Positions 36,410-49,186 of a DNA stretch of 64,000 bases are shown here, piece by piece (the first letter of the stretch is position 1; each line of letters begins with the position of its first letter). The notes below the pieces were generated by a model. The model was not told where the DNA came from and searched no databases. It saw only the letters and a program-made list of their open reading frames with translations. This DNA is from Welwitschia mirabilis (taxonomy: Eukaryota; Gnetophyta; Gnetopsida; Welwitschiales). Location: NCBI GenBank assembly GCA_051453625.1, contig JBOZIK010000001.1, positions 56,399,355-56,463,354 on the forward strand. Direction: 5' to 3'. The position numbers and the translations under genes were made by a program.

Positions 36410-39400
36410 TTGATACTTAGAAAGTAATGAAGAGTTGTGAAAAAATCAGATGATAAAAGTCTTGTAAATATATCTACCAATTGATCTTTAGTACAAACAT
36501 TCTCTAAGGTAATTATTTTCTTTTCTACCAATTCTTAAATAAAATGATACTTGATATCCATGTGCTTAGTGCGAGTATGTTGAACTAGGTTGTGTGTGAT
36601 TTGAATAACACTTGAGTTATCTCATAAAATAGGTACTTCTATTATGTTTAGGTCATAATCCTTTAAGATTTATTTCATCCATAAAGTCTGAGTGCAACAA
36701 GCTCCAATAGCTATGTACTCAGCTTCAGCTGTAAAGGGAGATATGGAGCATTGTTTTTTGTTATACCAGGCGGTGAGATAATTTGTAAAAAAGAAACATC
36801 CACCACTCATGCTCTTTTGATCATCTTTGCATCTGACTTAATCCGCATTACTATAACTTATTAATCTTAAGGGAGTATTATTTGAAAATCATAAACTAAA
36901 ATCGAGAGTACCTTTTACATAGTGAAGTATCCTCTTTGCAACAATAAGATGAGATTCCTTTGGTTTGCTTTAATACCTGGTATACAAACCAATACTAAAA
37001 GCTATGTCGGGATAACTAGTCATTAGATACAATAGACTTTCAATAATACTACGATATACCTTATGATCTACATCCTTCCCATCTTTATTAAGAGAAAGTT
37101 TAACATTTATGACCATTGGAGAGTCCATACATTTTGCATTCTCAAGTTTGAATTTTTTGATTAAATTTGAGGAATATTTCTTTTGACTTGTAAAAATACC
37201 ATTTTCATGTTGTTGAATTTGTAGGCTAAAAACATGTTAACTAGTCTAATCATGCTAATTTCAAATTTAGAACTCATTAGACTTGCAAAATTATTTGATA
37301 ATTTTACATTATTGATCCAAAAATAATATCATCCCCATAGATTTGAACCAAAACTAAATCATCATTTAAAACTTTTCTAAATAAAGTTCTTTCAATGGAG
37401 CCTCTAGAAAAACCATGTTGGAGTAAGAAGAAGGAAAGCTTTTCATATCAAGCTCTGGGAGCTTGTTTTAACCCATACAAGGCCTTATTAAGTTTATGCA
37501 TATAATCAGGTTTATGAGAATCAGAGAAGCCTTGAGGTTGCTTTACGTAAACTTCTTCTTCAATGTGTTCATTTAGAAAAGCATTCTTTACATCTATTTG
37601 AAAGACTTTCATTTTCTTATAATAAGCAAAGGCTAGAAACATTCTTGTTAATTCTAATCTAGAAACCGGGGAAAAAGTGTCTCCACAATCTACTCCTTCT
37701 ATTTGAGAGTACTGTTGAGTCACAAGTCTAGCTTTGTTCTTCATGATATCATTTTTTTCATTTACCTTATTTCTGAAAATCCATTTTATACCTATGACAT
37801 TCTTCCCGGTTAGTTTTGAAATAAGTGACCACACCTAATTTTGAGAGAACTGTTCAAGTTCTTCTTGCATTGCATTTATCCAACAAGGATCAGATCCAGC
37901 CTCTTCAAAAGTTTTTTGTTCCACCTGAGATAGAAGAGAAACATGAGCACTGAAGTTTTTAAGAGAGTTCCTAGTAACAATGCCTTGCCAAACATTTCCA
38001 ATGGTTAAATCTAAAGAACAATCTTTGAGTTCTTTAATTTCTAGAGTTGACTTATCTCTTGAGTTATCTCCATTTTGATAGAAAGAAGAGGAAGGAATTA
38101 GATCTTTATCAAGTTCAATGGATTTTGAGGTATCTGATACATCATGAATTTTACATTTATAGATTCTTCCATATGAAGATTACATTTGTTAAATAATCTA
38201 TAAGCTCTACTTAATTAAGAGTACTCCAAAAAGATTCCTTTATCAGATTTAGAATCAAAATTTGTTAATTCTTCTCTATCTCTCAGAATGAAGCAATTAC
38301 TTCCAAAAGTTTTGAAATAAGATATATTCGGCTTCTTTCCTTTCCAAAGCTCATAAGGAGTTTTAGAAGTTTTGGGCCTTAAATACACTCTATTTGAAAT
38401 ATGACAGGCCATGTTTACTACTTTGGCCCAAAGCCATTTTGGAATATCTTTGTCATTTAATATAACTCTTGTCATATCTAGTAAAGTTCAATTTTTCCTT
38501 TCAGCTATCCCATTTTGTTGAGGGTTTTTAGGAGCTAAGAACTCATGGTTAATTCTATTAGAGTTGCAAGATAATTTAAATCTTTCATTTCCAAATCCTC
38601 TACCATGATCACTTCAGATTTTCTTGATTACATACCCCTTTTCAGTTTGAAGTTTCTTGTAAATTCTAATGAAATCTTCATACGCATCAGATTTTGCATG
38701 AAGAAAAGCTACCCATGATAATCTAGAAAAATCATCAACCATAACAAGAAGATATCTTTTTCCAAATAGGCTAGCAGTTTGAATAGGCCCAACCAAATTA
38801 ATATGAATTAAATCTAATGGTTTACTAGTGGTGATATCGCTAATTCTTTTATGAGACGTTCTAGTTTATTTCCCTTTTTGACAAGCGTCACATAACCATT
38901 TGTGAGAGAAAGAGATTTTTGGAAGACCCCTAACTATCTCATTATGACATAATTTCTTCAAAATATTAAAACTAATATGACCTAAACATTGATGCCAAAT
39001 GACATCTTCTTGAGTGTAAGAAGAGAGACAAGTATAATTATTAGATTGATTTACGCAATACACATTTTCGTGTCTATTTGCTATAAGTAAAAGTTAATTT
39101 GTTTCACCATGTTTCATATTTATGATCTTTATCACAAATTTGACTAATACTTAACAAATTTTGCTTTAACCCATTTACAAATAACACATTATGAATATTA
39201 GGTAAGTTACCTCCACCAATGCTTCTAATGCCTTTAATCTGAGCTCTTTCATTGTCCCCAAAAGTTACTTCTCCTCCATTGTATTTCTTGAATTTGATAA
39301 AATTGGTATTGTCACCTATCATATGTCTAAAGCAACTACTATCAAGATACCAGCAAGAATGATTAGTTAATTTTAAAGCCATTTGGATTAATACGCTTTT

Positions 39401-39800
39401 GTTTGAGGATTTTGGAATCCACCTCAGGCATTTGTTTTTACTTGAATGCTGATTTAATTTTGGAGAAAAAGTAAACTTAGATCCTAATATGAAGTGAGGA
39501 AACCAACTTTTGCAAAAAATAAAATCAATCTTAAAATGACCCTTTTTATTACAATAATGACAGGTAATATTTGCTAAAGAGTATTTGGAGTTTAATTTAG
39601 ATAAAGATTTGAGATACAAATTATGATAAGAATGAAACAAGCTAGGAAACGATTTGTTAGACACAGTTCCTTTAAATAGAGAGGAATTTGAGGCAAGGTT
39701 ATTCTTCAAATGTCTAATTTCCTTCTCTCTGTTCTCAAGATTATCTAGTAGACTTTTATTTTCTTTCCTCACATTATTTATTCTACGAGCCAGATTTTGA
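36410..39800 (-). pseudogene. Element G gag end and pol remnant
   Basis: Read from 39862 down: a coiled-coil region (MELYMECQNLARRINNVRK), the zinc knuckle CHYCNKKGHFKID with its last Cys replaced, and a protease with YLDSSC where the family has D-S-G. Then GAG-pre-integrase (WHQCLGHIS, CDACQKGK; 39063-38866), integrase (MVGPIQT, MVDDFSRLSWVAFLH, NPQQNG, KTPYELWKGKKP; 38800-38220), RT from 37834 (KWIFRNKV, KARLVTQ, FQIDVKNAFLNE, ALYGLKQAPRA), and RNase H to about 36410. The RT box reads IYGDDIIF, a Val-to-Gly change in YVDD. Several stops remain, so no polyprotein could be made. Confidence 0.85.
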
Positions 39801-39862
39801 CATTCCATATACAGTTCCATTTCTATTTCATTTAGCGTATCATTATTAACAATAAAATCAAT

Positions 39863-39962
39863 NNNNNNNNNNNNNNNNNNNNNNNNNNNNNNNNNNNNNN
39901 NNNNNNNNNNNNNNNNNNNNNNNNNNNNNNNNNNNNNNNNNNNNNNNNNNNNNNNNNNNNNN
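39863..39962. other. Assembly gap, 100 N
   Basis: Interrupts gag of G. Sequence to the right does not resemble the matching part of H (about 48070 upward), so the join may be wrong or a rearrangement is hidden. Confidence 0.95.
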
Positions 39963-41587
39963 ATCCAAACAAAAAATCTCACTAGAACAAGCCTAATTTG
40001 CTTAATAGTTATTTTATCTAACTTAATCAGTTCTTCAAATTGTGATGTAATTCTTTTTAAGAAATCCTCATCCTAGAACTTAAGGCGAAATCTATGAATT
40101 TGAATTCATATTGGTAATTTCTTAAATATTTATGGATCCAGTTGCATGCCTAGCATCCATTTAGCTAAATCTAGATCTCTTATTCCAAAGAACCATGAGC
40201 CTCAAATAATTATCTCATCTCTGTCCTATTCATTGTTAAATTGAAAGAGAACCAAACCTTTCGACATGATAATAACCTATACTTGGCTAACTCTAGATCA
40301 TTAGTAGCTACACACTCCCTTATAAGATCCAACCTAGACCTAGCGCTAGACAAAATGAACTTCTCTTTCAAGCTGTATTGCAATCTTTTTTCTATCTCTA
40401 AACATGCATTTTCATCTATGTCCAAGACTAGGGTACTTCCTTTTTTGAAGAACTACATCTTCTTCATTTATAAGGGCTATTTCCCTACCCTAAAATACTA
40501 TTTTAAATAACTTGATGCAAGAATAACAATCTTGAATTACTTACTAAGAATACATAAAGCCTTTCTAAGACCACTCCCCTATGTGCCATGGCTTTCCTAG
40601 ACTAAGCTATCCTTATCAATCATGGAACACTTCAAAACCCTAGCTTCTCTCTCCTGCCATCTCCTTCACTCAATAATTCCTAAATTTTATCTAAAAAATT
40701 ATAGATATTATCATAAAAACACTGAGAAATTTTTTTAGATATAGCTAAAAGAATGACATGTAAGAAAGGCCAAGCTATAAGTAGAAATATGATCTAAATA
40801 TGAAAACTATAAAATTTATATAAGTTGTATGACATGTTCTTATCACAACACCTATTATGAAATATTTTGTTAAACTTGAGAGCTTGATGTAGATATTATT
40901 AATTTTTTCAGTTTTTTATTAGGTTTGCTACAATGGGGGGGTTCATCATAAAAGATCCCAAAAATATAAGATCTCTGCCTCCAACATTAAGATACCCTTT
41001 AAAGGAACCTTAAGGACTTAAATATCTTTATTTAATAATTAATTATACTAATATTAAATTTAAAAACCCTAAGAAAAATCCACTTAATAGTGAAACACAC
41101 TATGATACTTTAGATCTTTCTCTTTAATAATTAAATACTACATTGTAATCTTCATCATAAAAAGTAGTTACAAATAAATAAAAGGCCTTCAAAGAAGCTT
41201 AGATATAATTATTAATCATAAAAGAAAATCATCACATGAAAAGAGTTTTATCACTCAATAGTAAGACATTCTATGCATTTATATAATATTTATGATTAAT
41301 GGAATCATTAATAAAGTCATTTTTAAGAGAATGATGACTTCTAAGTTCTTTATTATAATTTTAAAAAAGGTCTAAATAAAGACTTCATTGTCTAAAACAC
41401 AAGTATACTTTAGGAAACTAAAAAACAAGGCACAAAGGCCTTGAGAGAAAGCTAGTAGTCCAACTAAAATAAAGATAACTACTAAATAATACTTAAAAGT
41501 TTTTCTTTAATAATTGCAATTCTTAGTAGAGGTGTTTAAAGGAAGAGTATATTTAAGAGAAGCTCAGATAGCCATGTATGATTGATG
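39963..41587. other. Unassigned sequence between G and H
   Basis: No copia or LINE similarity is seen. A minus-strand open stretch 40425-40210 (MDIDENACLEIEKRLQ, then FILSSARSRLDLIRE) looks protein-like and helical, and the frame is open a little upstream, but the family is not recognised. Near 41545 minus reads TGGCTATCTGAGC, a possible decayed initiator-Met primer site about 40 bases beyond the H 3' LTR; this would fit a shared middle LTR in a tandem G-H array. Confidence 0.35.
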
Positions 41588-42883
41588 TGATTTAAAAGTT
41601 ATGGATCGAACCTAGAGAGGGGTGAATAGGACTTAGAACCACTATTTGTCCTCTTCAAAACCTACAAATAAAATAAACAAATGTACAAACATAAGTGCAG
41701 GATATTTTAAGGTTGGATAGACACCACGCTTCAGCCCCTTAGACCTCCTATCCCTGGTTGGCATATATTAACCTCAAAGATTGGTTTTCAGGCTCACCAA
41801 TAACCTATTCCAACATAAAAGGATTTAAGGACTGATTCATAACCACAAAAGAAAGAAAGTAGGAAGAATGCACTAATGCATAGATATGCTTTCAATGATA
41901 CAACAATCTTTTACAATAGATGATGCAATGAGAACTTCAAATAGAAATCTGAACTCATAGTTTGTTCAGATACAATGATAGATTAGTGTAAAAGTTTTCG
42001 TCTCATATTCATTGGTGTGACAAAAAGAGGTCTTACTTTTGATTAGAAGGAAGCTAAAATAGAGAAAGTACACAAGGTAACTGTTTGAGAGAAGGGAAGT
42101 AAACCATTGTAACATATCACATTTTTTAGATAAACCATTAGAAACATAATGGTTACATTTGTAATACATACAATCAACCTAGAAACTAACTCAGTCATCC
42201 TACTATCCGGTGGCTCTTCTTTCTTTGCTTCAGTTTTCCTTGTTTGTCACTGATTTCTCAGTATGGAACAAATGAACGTTCAGTCATCCTTATGTAAATA
42301 TGCGGTCGATCTTTTGTCAGTTACCCTTACTTTGATGAATTAGTCAACCTTATAAGGGTAGATTCTGGGTAGTATGCGGTCACCCGTAACTAAGTTGTTT
42401 AGTCGCCCTTATTATCAAGAGACTAAACTTTCACAGATTGTCATGCGATCACTCGTATCTACCTATTCAGTCACCCTTACTGTTAAGAGACTGAGATTTC
42501 ATAGATTGTCATGCAGTTACTCATGTATAAGCTGGTCAGTTGTCTGTACTATCATGAGACCGAACTCAGCAGATTGTAATGCGACTACCCTTGATTTTAT
42601 GAGTGGTCGGCCACATTTTCCTCAGTCTTTTGTAGAATTTTTGACTGGATCACATAAGAAGATTTACATAGTTGTCTGTGTTGGAATTGGTCTTCTTTCT
42701 GATGTATCAGTTTGGTCGCCTGGTAGGATAGGATTAGTCACCCAAAACTGAAGCAATTTTATAGTTCTTAATAGGTTGATCGCCCGAAGATGTGAATCGG
42801 TCGCCCGGTGCTAGAAAATCTCTGCATAATTAACTAACTACAAGTAAGTTATTAAATTAATTGATGCTAATAGATTCTCGACA
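41588..42883 (-). repeat. 3' LTR of element H
   Basis: On minus it runs from TGTCGAGAATC at 42883 to the CACCCCTCTCTAGG end and beyond, about 1296 bp; the outer limit is uncertain by some 15 bases. It matches the G LTR throughout, with GGTCGCCC/GGTCACCC motifs at 42180-42810. The preceding polypurine tract is degraded (AAACGAGGAGCT). Confidence 0.8.
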
Positions 42884-43029
42884 AGCTCCTCGTTTATCAC
42901 TGATTGAGAAAAAATAATAACATAAGTACAATTTGTTAATGCATAAAAGTGACAACATAAGTACAATTTGTTTCTCCCCCTTTTTGACGAAATCAAGGAC
43001 AGGGAGTACAAGGAAAACAAGAAAATAAA

Positions 43030-44046
43030 GAAAAGATACAATGATTCATTCAGACTCAGAGGCTTTAGAAGATTATGCACCCTTACTTCGAGAGGTGTTA
43101 GCAACTAGAATATCATTAGCAATGAAAGCTTCTTTGATGTGACGCGTGAAAAAGTCGATATGGCATAGAAGATGAAGGATCTCTGGAGTTTGAGAGGCCT
43201 TGACCTTAGGGCTAGATGGAGTAGCTAGTTCTTCAAAAATGTGCATCCTGAATAGAGTGGCATGGTCAATAGGCCTCATGAGATTCTGAATCTCCTACCA
43301 AGTAAGATGTGGAATGTCAAAGTGATGATAGATCTACATGATAAGAAAGGGATACAACAGGACACACCTCTTATGAGGCTGAAGCTGGTTGGCCATGTGC
43401 TTGAGCATGATACCAGAAGCATCAATGTCTCATCTCCTATACAGCAAGTAAAAAAGAAAGATCCTGTAGTTGGAGAGCTCATCTCTATGCCTAGCAACTG
43501 GTAAGAAGTTATAATACATAATGAAGTGCAAAAGATGAAATCTTGGAAGAAGCTGGGAAGATTTGAAAGTCTTCTTCCAGGTAATAGATGTGCCACACAC
43601 ATGTTGAGTGGCAATGTTCTTTTCTTTAAAGGACTTAGTCATGGGCTAATATTCTTCTAGTTTTCTCAAGGTAACCTAGTGAGAGAAGTTATGAGATCAA
43701 CAGTAATGTATATCTCATAACCAAAAATTAAAGTAATGAAAGTGGAATGCATAGCATCAAATCTAGTATTTGAATAAAATAACCTGGTAATAAGAGGGTA
43801 GCATGTTCCTGACACATAGAGAAAATAACCTCAATTGACTTCTTCAAGTAGATTTTGGACCTCCCTTAGGCTGAGAAATTGCACAAGCTCATAGGTTCTT
43901 TTCAAAGAACTGGGGCTAGTCTCAAAATGCTTCTCAAAGTATGTGAGTTGCTCAATACTCATTCTAAAGAAGAGATGACTTGGTGATTTAATAGCATCCT
44001 CCTTTCTTCTCTTCTTGGAATCCTTTCCTGACCACTGAGAAGCCAT
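43030..44046 (-). pseudogene. Element H second ORF downstream of pol (PF20167-like)
   Basis: Best preserved of the three copies. ATG at 44046 (MASQWSGKDSKKRRKED, a basic start that could act as a nuclear signal). It is open to 43831, with blocks ELVQFLSLREVQNLLEE, then ITRLFYSNTRFDAMHS, YITVDLITSLTRLP, a frameshift, EKNIATQHVCGTS, PRFHLLHFIMYYNFLPVA, MLKHMANQLQPHKR, MRPIDHATLFRMHIFEE and a Ser/Thr-rich C-terminus near 43030. Intact length would be about 330-340 residues. No signal peptide or clear membrane segment is visible, so an envelope role is not supported. Resemblance to PF20167 is from memory only. Confidence 0.6.
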
Positions 44047-44149
44047 TTTAAAGCCCGATCTAAGAGAAAAGCACAGGAAAAAGTAAAGAGAGACCCCACA
44101 GGAGGTGAGAAAATGATAGAGAATAGATAAGAAAATGAGTTATGGTAAA

Positions 44150-44580
44150 AGGACTGACGGATTTTAAAAATCTGTGATGCATAGCCTTAAACGTGAGTGA
44201 CCAATCATTAAGGTTAGTCAACTTATGTAAAATTTTTAAAACTAAAAAATTAAGGTGATGATCAACCATAAATAAATAAGCAATCCACCCTACGAGACAA
44301 AGTTTTGACAGTGGAAACCAAGTTAAAGTTAGTCGACCTAATCAAAAGTTGCAGTCAACTTAATATAACTAGAATTAGATTTGAAAGAGGTTGACTTGAG
44401 AAAATTTTATGGTTGACTCAGTAACTAGAAGATTTTACAAAAGTCTAAAACAAACCTGGTCGATCCAATGATATGGTTTGGTTGACCCAGTGAAGGAAAA
44501 AATTTAACAGTAAGAAATCGAAAGACGAGTGGTCGTTCCACTTTATGAAGGAGGTCAACTAGGGTTTAAACTTATATCAC
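44150..44580 (-). repeat. GGTCGACC-like motif spacer between pol and second ORF of H
   Basis: Same position and character as in G: variants such as GGTTGACT, AGTCGACC and GTCAACTA at irregular spacing with no reading frame. Many CpGs have been lost compared with the G copy. Confidence 0.6.
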
Positions 44581-44639
44581 AATGAAAGGTTTAAACCCCT
44601 CAATTAAACTCTATTATTCAGATGATGCAAGATTTTTCA

Positions 44640-47600
44640 AATCCATTTCAGACTTGATACCCAGAAAGTAACGAAAAGTTGCAAAATGATCAGATGATAA
44701 AGGTTTTGTGAATATATCTACTAATTGATCTTTAGTACAAATATATTCTAAGGTAATTATTTTTTTCTACCAATTCTCAAAAAAAATGATACCTGATATC
44801 GATGTGCCTAGTGTGAGTATGTTGAACTGGGTTATGTGCAATTTGAATAGCACTTGAGTTATCATATAAAATAGGCACTTCTATATGTTTAGGCCATAAT
44901 TCTTTAAGGTTCTTTCATCCACAAAGTCTAAGTACAACATGCTCCAGTAGCTATGTATTTAAATTTGGCTGTAGAAAGAGATATGGAGCACTATTTTTTG
45001 TTATACTAGGTGGTAAGACAATTTCCAAAAAAGAAACATGCACCACTTATGCTTTTTCGATTATCTTTGCATTTGGCCTAATCCGCATCACTATAACCTA
45101 TTAATTTTAAGGGAGTATTATTTGAAAACCATAAATCAAAATCAATAGTAACTTTTACATAGCGAAGTATCCTTTTTACAATAATAAGATGAGATTCCTT
45201 TGGTTTGCTTTAATACATGGCATACAAACCAATACTAAAATCTATGTCAGGACGAATAGCCATTATACATAGTAGACTTCTAATAATACTACGATATACC
45301 TTTTGATCCACATCCTTGTCATCTTTATCAAGAGAAATTTTAACATTCGTGACCATTGGAGAGTCCATACATTTTGCATTCTCAAGTTTGAATTTTTTGA
45401 TTAAATCTAAGGAGTATTTCTTTTGGCTTATAAAAATACCATGTTCATGTTATTAAATTTGTAAGCCTAAAAACATGTTAACTGGTCCAATCATGCTCAT
45501 TTGAAACTCAGAACTCATTAGACTTGCAAAATCATTTGATAATTTTACATTTTTTAATCCAAAAATAATATCATTCACATAGATTTGAACCACAATTAAA
45601 TCATTATTTAAAACTTTTATGAATAAAGTTCTATCAGTGAAGACGCTAGAAAAACTATGCTAGAGTAAGAAGGAGTAAAGCTTTTCATACTAAGATTTGG
45701 GAGCTTGCTTTAATCCATTCAAGGCCTTGTTAAGTTTATATACATAATCAGGTTTATGAAGATCAAATAAGCCTTAAGGTTACTTTACGTAAACTTTTTC
45801 TTTAATGTGTTCATTCAGAAAAGCACTCTTTACATCTATTTGAAAGACTTTCATTTCTTTATAGCAAGAAAAGGCTAGAAACATGATTATTGATTCTAAT
45901 CTAGAAACTGGAGAAAAAGTTTCTCCACAATCTACTCCTTCATGATCTCATTTTTCTCATTTACCTTATCTCTAAAAATATATTTTGTGCTTATGACATT
46001 CTTCCTGGTTGGTTTTGGAATAAGTGACCACATTTGATTTCAAGAGAATTGTTCAAGTTCTTCTTGCATGGAATTTATCCAACAAGGGTTAAATCTAGCC
46101 TCCTCAAAAGTTTTTGATTCCACTTGAGATAGAAGAGAAACATGAGCACTGAAGTTTTAAAGAAAGTTCTTAGTGATAATGCCTTACTAAACATTTCCAA
46201 TGATGGAGTCTAGAGGATGACACTTGAGTTTCCTAATTTCTATGGTTGACTTATCTCTTAAGTTATCTCCATTTTGATAAAAAGAAGAGGAAGGAATTAG
46301 ATCTTCATCAACTTCAATGGATTTTGAGGTATCTGATACATCATGGATTTTTACATTTATGGACTCTTCCATATGAAGAATACGTTTTTTAAATACTCTA
46401 TAAGCTCTACTTGATTGAGAGTACCTCAAAAAGATTCCTTCATCAGATTTAGAATCAAATTTTACTAATTCTTCTCTATCTCTTAGAATGAAGCACTTAC
46501 TTCTAAACATTTTGAAATAAGATATATTTGGCTTCTTTTCTTTCCAAAGATCATAAGGAGTTTTAGAAGTTTCAGGCCTTAAATATACTCTAATAGGTCG
46601 TGTTTATTACTTTAGCCCAAAATCGTTTTGGAATATCTTTGTCATTTAACATAACTCTTACCATATCTAATAAAGTTCAATTTTTCCTTTCAGCTATCCC
46701 ATTTTGTTGAGGGATTTTAGGAGCTGATAACTCATATTCAATTCTATTAGAGTTATAATACAATTCAAATCTTTCATTTTCAAACTCTCTACTATGATCA
46801 CTTCAGATTTTCTTGATTATATATCACTTTTAAATTTGAATTTTCTTTTAAATTCTAACAAAATTTTCATACACATCAGATTTTACATGAAGAAAAGCTA
46901 CCCACGAAAATCTAGAAAAATCAATAATCATAACAAGAAAATATCTTTTTCTAGATAAGCTAGCAGTTTGAATAGGCCCAACCAAATCCATATGAATTAA
47001 ATCCAATGGTTTGCTAGTGGTGATATCGCTAATTCTTTTATGAGACGTTCTTGTTTGTTTCACTTTTTAACAAGTGTCACATAATCTTTTGTGAGAGAAA
47101 GGGATTTTTGAAAGAACCCGAACTATCTCATTACAACATAATTTCTTCAAAGTATCAACTAATGTGACCTAAATGTTGATGTCAAATGACGTCTTCTTAA
47201 GTATGAGAAGAGAGATAAGTATGATTATCAGATTGATTTACACAAAACACATTTTTGTGTATATTTGCTACAAGTAAAACTTGATCTATTTCACCATGTT
47301 TTATAGTACATTTATTTTCATCAAAAAATACTTTATGACCTTTGTTGCAAATTTGACTAATGATTAACAAATTATGCTTTAAACCATTTACAAATAACAC
47401 ATTATGAATATTAGATAATATACTTCCACCAATGCTTCTAATGCCTTCAATATGAGCTCTTCTATTGTCCCCAAAAGTCACTTCTCTTCCATTGTATTCC
47501 TTGAATTTGATGAAGTTGGACTTATCACCTGTTATATCTCTAGAGCATCCACTATCAAAATACTAATAAGAATAATTAATTACTTTTAAAGCTATTTAGA

Positions 47601-47900
47601 TTAATAAACTTTTGTTTGAAGATTTTGAAATCCACCTTAGACATTTGTTTTTATTCGAATGTTGATTCGATTTCGGAGAGAAAATAAACTTAGATCATAA
47701 TATAGAGTGAGGAAACCAACTCTTTCAAAAAATGTAATTAATCTTCGAATGACCCTTTTTGTTATAATAATGATAAGTAATATTTGTTAAAGGGTATTTC
47801 GAATTCAATTTAGATAAAGATTTGAGATATGAATTATAATAAGAATGAAACAAGCTAGGAAACTATTTGCTAGACTTAGATCCTTTAAAAAAAGAGGAAG
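44640..47900 (-). pseudogene. Element H pol remnant (PR-INT-RT-RNase H)
   Basis: Protease keeps D-S-G (YFDSGCSRD, about 47554-47528), followed by VTFGDNRRAHIEGIRSIGG and LKHNLLIISQICNKG. Integrase: LDLIHMDLVGPIQT (about 47008-46967), VMIIDFSRFSWVAFLH, then CFILRDREELVKFDSKSDEG. RT and RNase H follow to about 44640 with multiple stops. The RT box reads IYVNDIIF (about 45587-45564), so the first catalytic Asp of YVDD is Asn. This differs from the lesions in A and G. Confidence 0.85.
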
Positions 47901-49121
47901 TTGAGGCAAGGTTATTCTTAAAATCTCTAATTTTCTTTTCTCTTTTCTCAAGCTTATCTAGTGGGCTTTTATTTTATTTCCTTAGATTGTTTAATCTATG
48001 AGCCAAATTTTGACATTTCATATATAGTTCCATTTATATTTCATTTAGCATATCATTATTAATAATAGAATCAATGATAGAAAAGGAGCATACCTTTTTA
48101 TCTATAAGGACCATGAGAGAGATTCCACCTCACTCTGAATCTGAGTTCTATTTACTCTCACTCTCTTCATTGTCCCATGTTGCTAATAATACTTTCTTTT
48201 CTTTTCTTTTATCATTCTTTTTTGTTGTTTGGACATACACTTGATGTGTGACCAAAACCTTTGTAGGAATAGAATTGAATCTCATGTTGTCCTTCCTCTT
48301 TTCTTCTTGGTGATCTCCTAGATTGACCTCCAGTTTGACATCTTTGCATGAAGTGTCTAAATCTTTTGGCTAGAAGAGCCACTTCATCATCACTTTCAGG
48401 TTCTTGATCAGATCCTTTTTTGATCCTTGGGATTTCATGAGTAGTAGTCAAAGCCACACTTTTTTTCTTTTATTTTCCAAACTTGAGTTCAAAAGTGTGA
48501 AGGTTCCCTTGAATTTCATTCGTCTTCATAATATTTAGGTCCTTACTTTCTTCAATGGTAGTCACTTTGGATTTGAATCTTTTGGGCAAAGATCTTAATG
48601 CTTTGCGAACTACTCTTGATTCTTCAATAATTTCACCTAAGCCACACATGCAATTAACAATATCTATTAGTTTTGCAAAAAAAAGCATTTATACCTTCAT
48701 CATCTTCCATCTTGAGATCTTCAAACTGAGTGATAATCATTTGAAGCTTAGCCTGCTTTACTAGGCTAGTTCCTTTATGAGCAGTCTTCAAGATGTTCCA
48801 TGCTTCTTTTTGCAATGGTGCAATTACTACTCTTTTAAAATCTTCAAGACCTATGACATAGAAAATGGCATTCAACCCTTTGAAGTTATAAGTTACTAAT
48901 AATTTTTCATCAGACGTCCACTTGTCCTTGCTCTTTGGAGTAGTTATCTTGGTTACAGAATCCTGCACAGTGGGAAGATAATATCCATTAGTAATAGACT
49001 CCTATATTTCAAGGTCTATGGATTGAACAAAGACACTCATATTTGCCTTTGAATAACCATAATTGGTTCCATCAAAGAAGGGAGGACTTATAACAAAATT
49101 TCCTTCTATGGGCTAACTCAT
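47901..49121 (-). pseudogene. Element H gag remnant (UBN2-type copia gag)
   Basis: ATG at 49121, then a TAG two codons on, then FVISPPFFDGTNY, the usual start of UBN2 gag. It continues with KLLVTYNFKGLNAIFYVIG, KEAWNILKTAHKGT and LQMIITQFEDLKM (48968-48654), then EIIEESRVVRKALRSLPKRF (about 48640-48570). The knuckle region at about 48270 reads YSYKGFGHTSSVC, with the first two Cys of CX2CX4HX4C lost. A coiled-coil C-terminus follows at 48060-47900. UBN2 plus knuckle plus coiled coil is the SIRE gag layout. Confidence 0.75.
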
Positions 49122-49172
49122 TTTCTAGGGTTGATTGGAGTAGAGATATGTTAGAATCTATTGCTCAACCTT

Positions 49173-49184
49173 GCTCTGATTCCA
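49173..49184 (-). promoter_or_regulatory. Primer-binding site of H (initiator Met tRNA type)
   Basis: On minus TGGAATCAGAGC, one mismatch to TGGTATCAGAGC, directly inside the 5' LTR. Confidence 0.85.
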
Positions 49185-49186
49185 AT

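Larger units (their letters stand above)
33234..39862 (-). mobile_element. Element G: SIRE-type Ty1/copia element, 5' end missing
   Basis: On minus: gag end with coiled coil and second zinc knuckle, protease, integrase, RT, RNase H (39862-36410), motif-rich spacer, second ORF, polypurine tract and 3' LTR. Its 5' LTR and gag start should lie beyond the 100-N gap at 39863, but the sequence right of the gap is not copia-like. Closely similar in order and sequence to H. Confidence 0.85.

Noticed and set aside
42374-42751. A 125-codon + frame
   Set aside because: It runs antisense through the H 3' LTR, where GGTCGCCC-type repeats keep frames open.
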